From assembly GCA_002404795.1 (NCBI GenBank), contig DHKK01000161.1:8997-15019 (forward strand): DNA of 6,023 nt, in the 5' to 3' direction. The notes beneath the pieces are model-generated. The model had not been told where the DNA came from. It saw only the letters and a list, made by a program, of their open reading frames with translations, and did no database searches. This DNA is from Clostridiales bacterium UBA4696 (GTDB lineage: Bacteria; Bacillota; Clostridia; Oscillospirales; Oscillospiraceae). The position numbers were made by a program, and so were the translations under genes. Of the stretch, positions 5,743 through 6,023 are shown piece after piece; the first letter of the stretch is position 1, and each line of letters begins with the position of its first letter.

Positions 5743-5777
5743 ACGCAATATGAACGAATTGTGAATTTTATCGTTCA
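5735..5777. promoter_or_regulatory. Nested inverted repeats over the -10 box and leader of the symporter gene
   Basis: Two inverted repeats interlock here. GATAAAAT (5735-5742) faces ATTTTATC (5765-5772), with the left arm covering the -10 box. TGAACGA (5751-5757) faces TCGTTCA (5771-5777) around a 13-base spacer just downstream of the expected transcription start. The second could be an operator or a leader hairpin. Chance is possible because the region is AT-rich. Confidence 0.3.
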
Positions 5778-5801
5778 GGAAAGAGATTAAGGAGGAACTA
5801 T

Positions 5802-6023
5802 ATGGAAATTCAAACTGGCGCACTGGTCATCGTCCTTGCGTACATTGTCGGCATGATGATCGTCGGCTTTGTCGTCGGCAAGATCAACATCAAGGGCAGC
5901 GCGGACTATCTCGTTGCAGGCCGCAGAATGGGCCTGTTCATGGTCGCGTTCTCCCTGTCCGCCAACAACATCGGCGGCGGCTGCACCACGGGCCTGGCCC
6001 AGAAGGCCTTCGGCGCGTGGGGC
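5802..6023 (+). CDS. Sodium:solute symporter (SSS/SLC5 family), N-terminal part
   Basis: I translated 74 codons, and the gene runs off the right edge. A first membrane helix (about 6-26, LVIVLAYIVGMMIVGFVVG) is followed by a short loop with SADYLVAGRRMG (32-43) and the start of the core helix, MVAFSLSANNIGGG (47-60). Both the DY-LAGR-type loop and the helix rich in small residues are typical of this sodium-driven transporter family (proline, pantothenate, sugar and others). Family members usually run to 450-550 residues, so about 85 percent is missing and the substrate cannot be judged. The start is firmly set by AAGGAGG at 5789-5795, six bases before the ATG. It has its own promoter and lies 161 nt after the barstar gene, so it is probably a separate unit. 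Confidence 0.9.
   Translation, partial: MEIQTGALVIVLAYIVGMMIVGFVVGKINIKGSADYLVAGRRMGLFMVAFSLSANNIGGGCTTGLAQKAFGAWG

Overview
This window looks like chromosome of a GC-rich member of the Firmicutes, probably a gut clostridium of the Oscillospirales type. That assignment is inference. It rests on GC-rich coding sequence, strong GGAGG-type ribosome sites before nearly every gene, a DegV-family protein, a lipobox lipoprotein and a Pro/Glu-tethered D,D-carboxypeptidase. No ribosomal marker is present to confirm it.

Layout. (1) Bases 1-395, minus strand: the first 131 codons of a DegV-family fatty-acid-binding protein, running off the left edge. (2) Bases 396-572: a divergent control region with a promoter facing each way and a 19-bp palindrome between them. 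(3) Bases 573-5640, plus strand: five tightly packed genes that look like one operon. They are a membrane-anchored D,D-carboxypeptidase, a 12-helix MFS transporter, a cytoplasmic family 2 glycoside hydrolase, a lipoprotein carrying a complete barnase-type ribonuclease domain, and a barstar-type inhibitor. The gaps are +16, -7, +2 and -13 nt. (4) Bases 5641-5801: an AT-rich intergenic region with one good and one weaker promoter and two nested inverted repeats. (5) Bases 5802-6023: the first 74 codons of a sodium:solute symporter, running off the right edge.

The transporter and the hydrolase look like an uptake-then-cleave pair for a glycoside of unknown identity. The carboxypeptidase trims peptidoglycan stem peptides outside the membrane. 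The main point of interest is the end of the operon. A barnase homologue with all its known catalytic residues is predicted to be lipid-anchored on the outer face of the membrane. Its barstar-like inhibitor has no signal peptide, so it should stay in the cytoplasm, and its gene starts inside the end of the ribonuclease gene. This is best read as a surface-displayed RNase with cytoplasmic self-protection. Whether it serves nucleic-acid scavenging or competition with neighbours cannot be decided from sequence.

No rRNA, tRNA, CRISPR array, insertion sequence or phage gene was seen. The long minus-strand open frames opposite the operon are GC-driven shadows.
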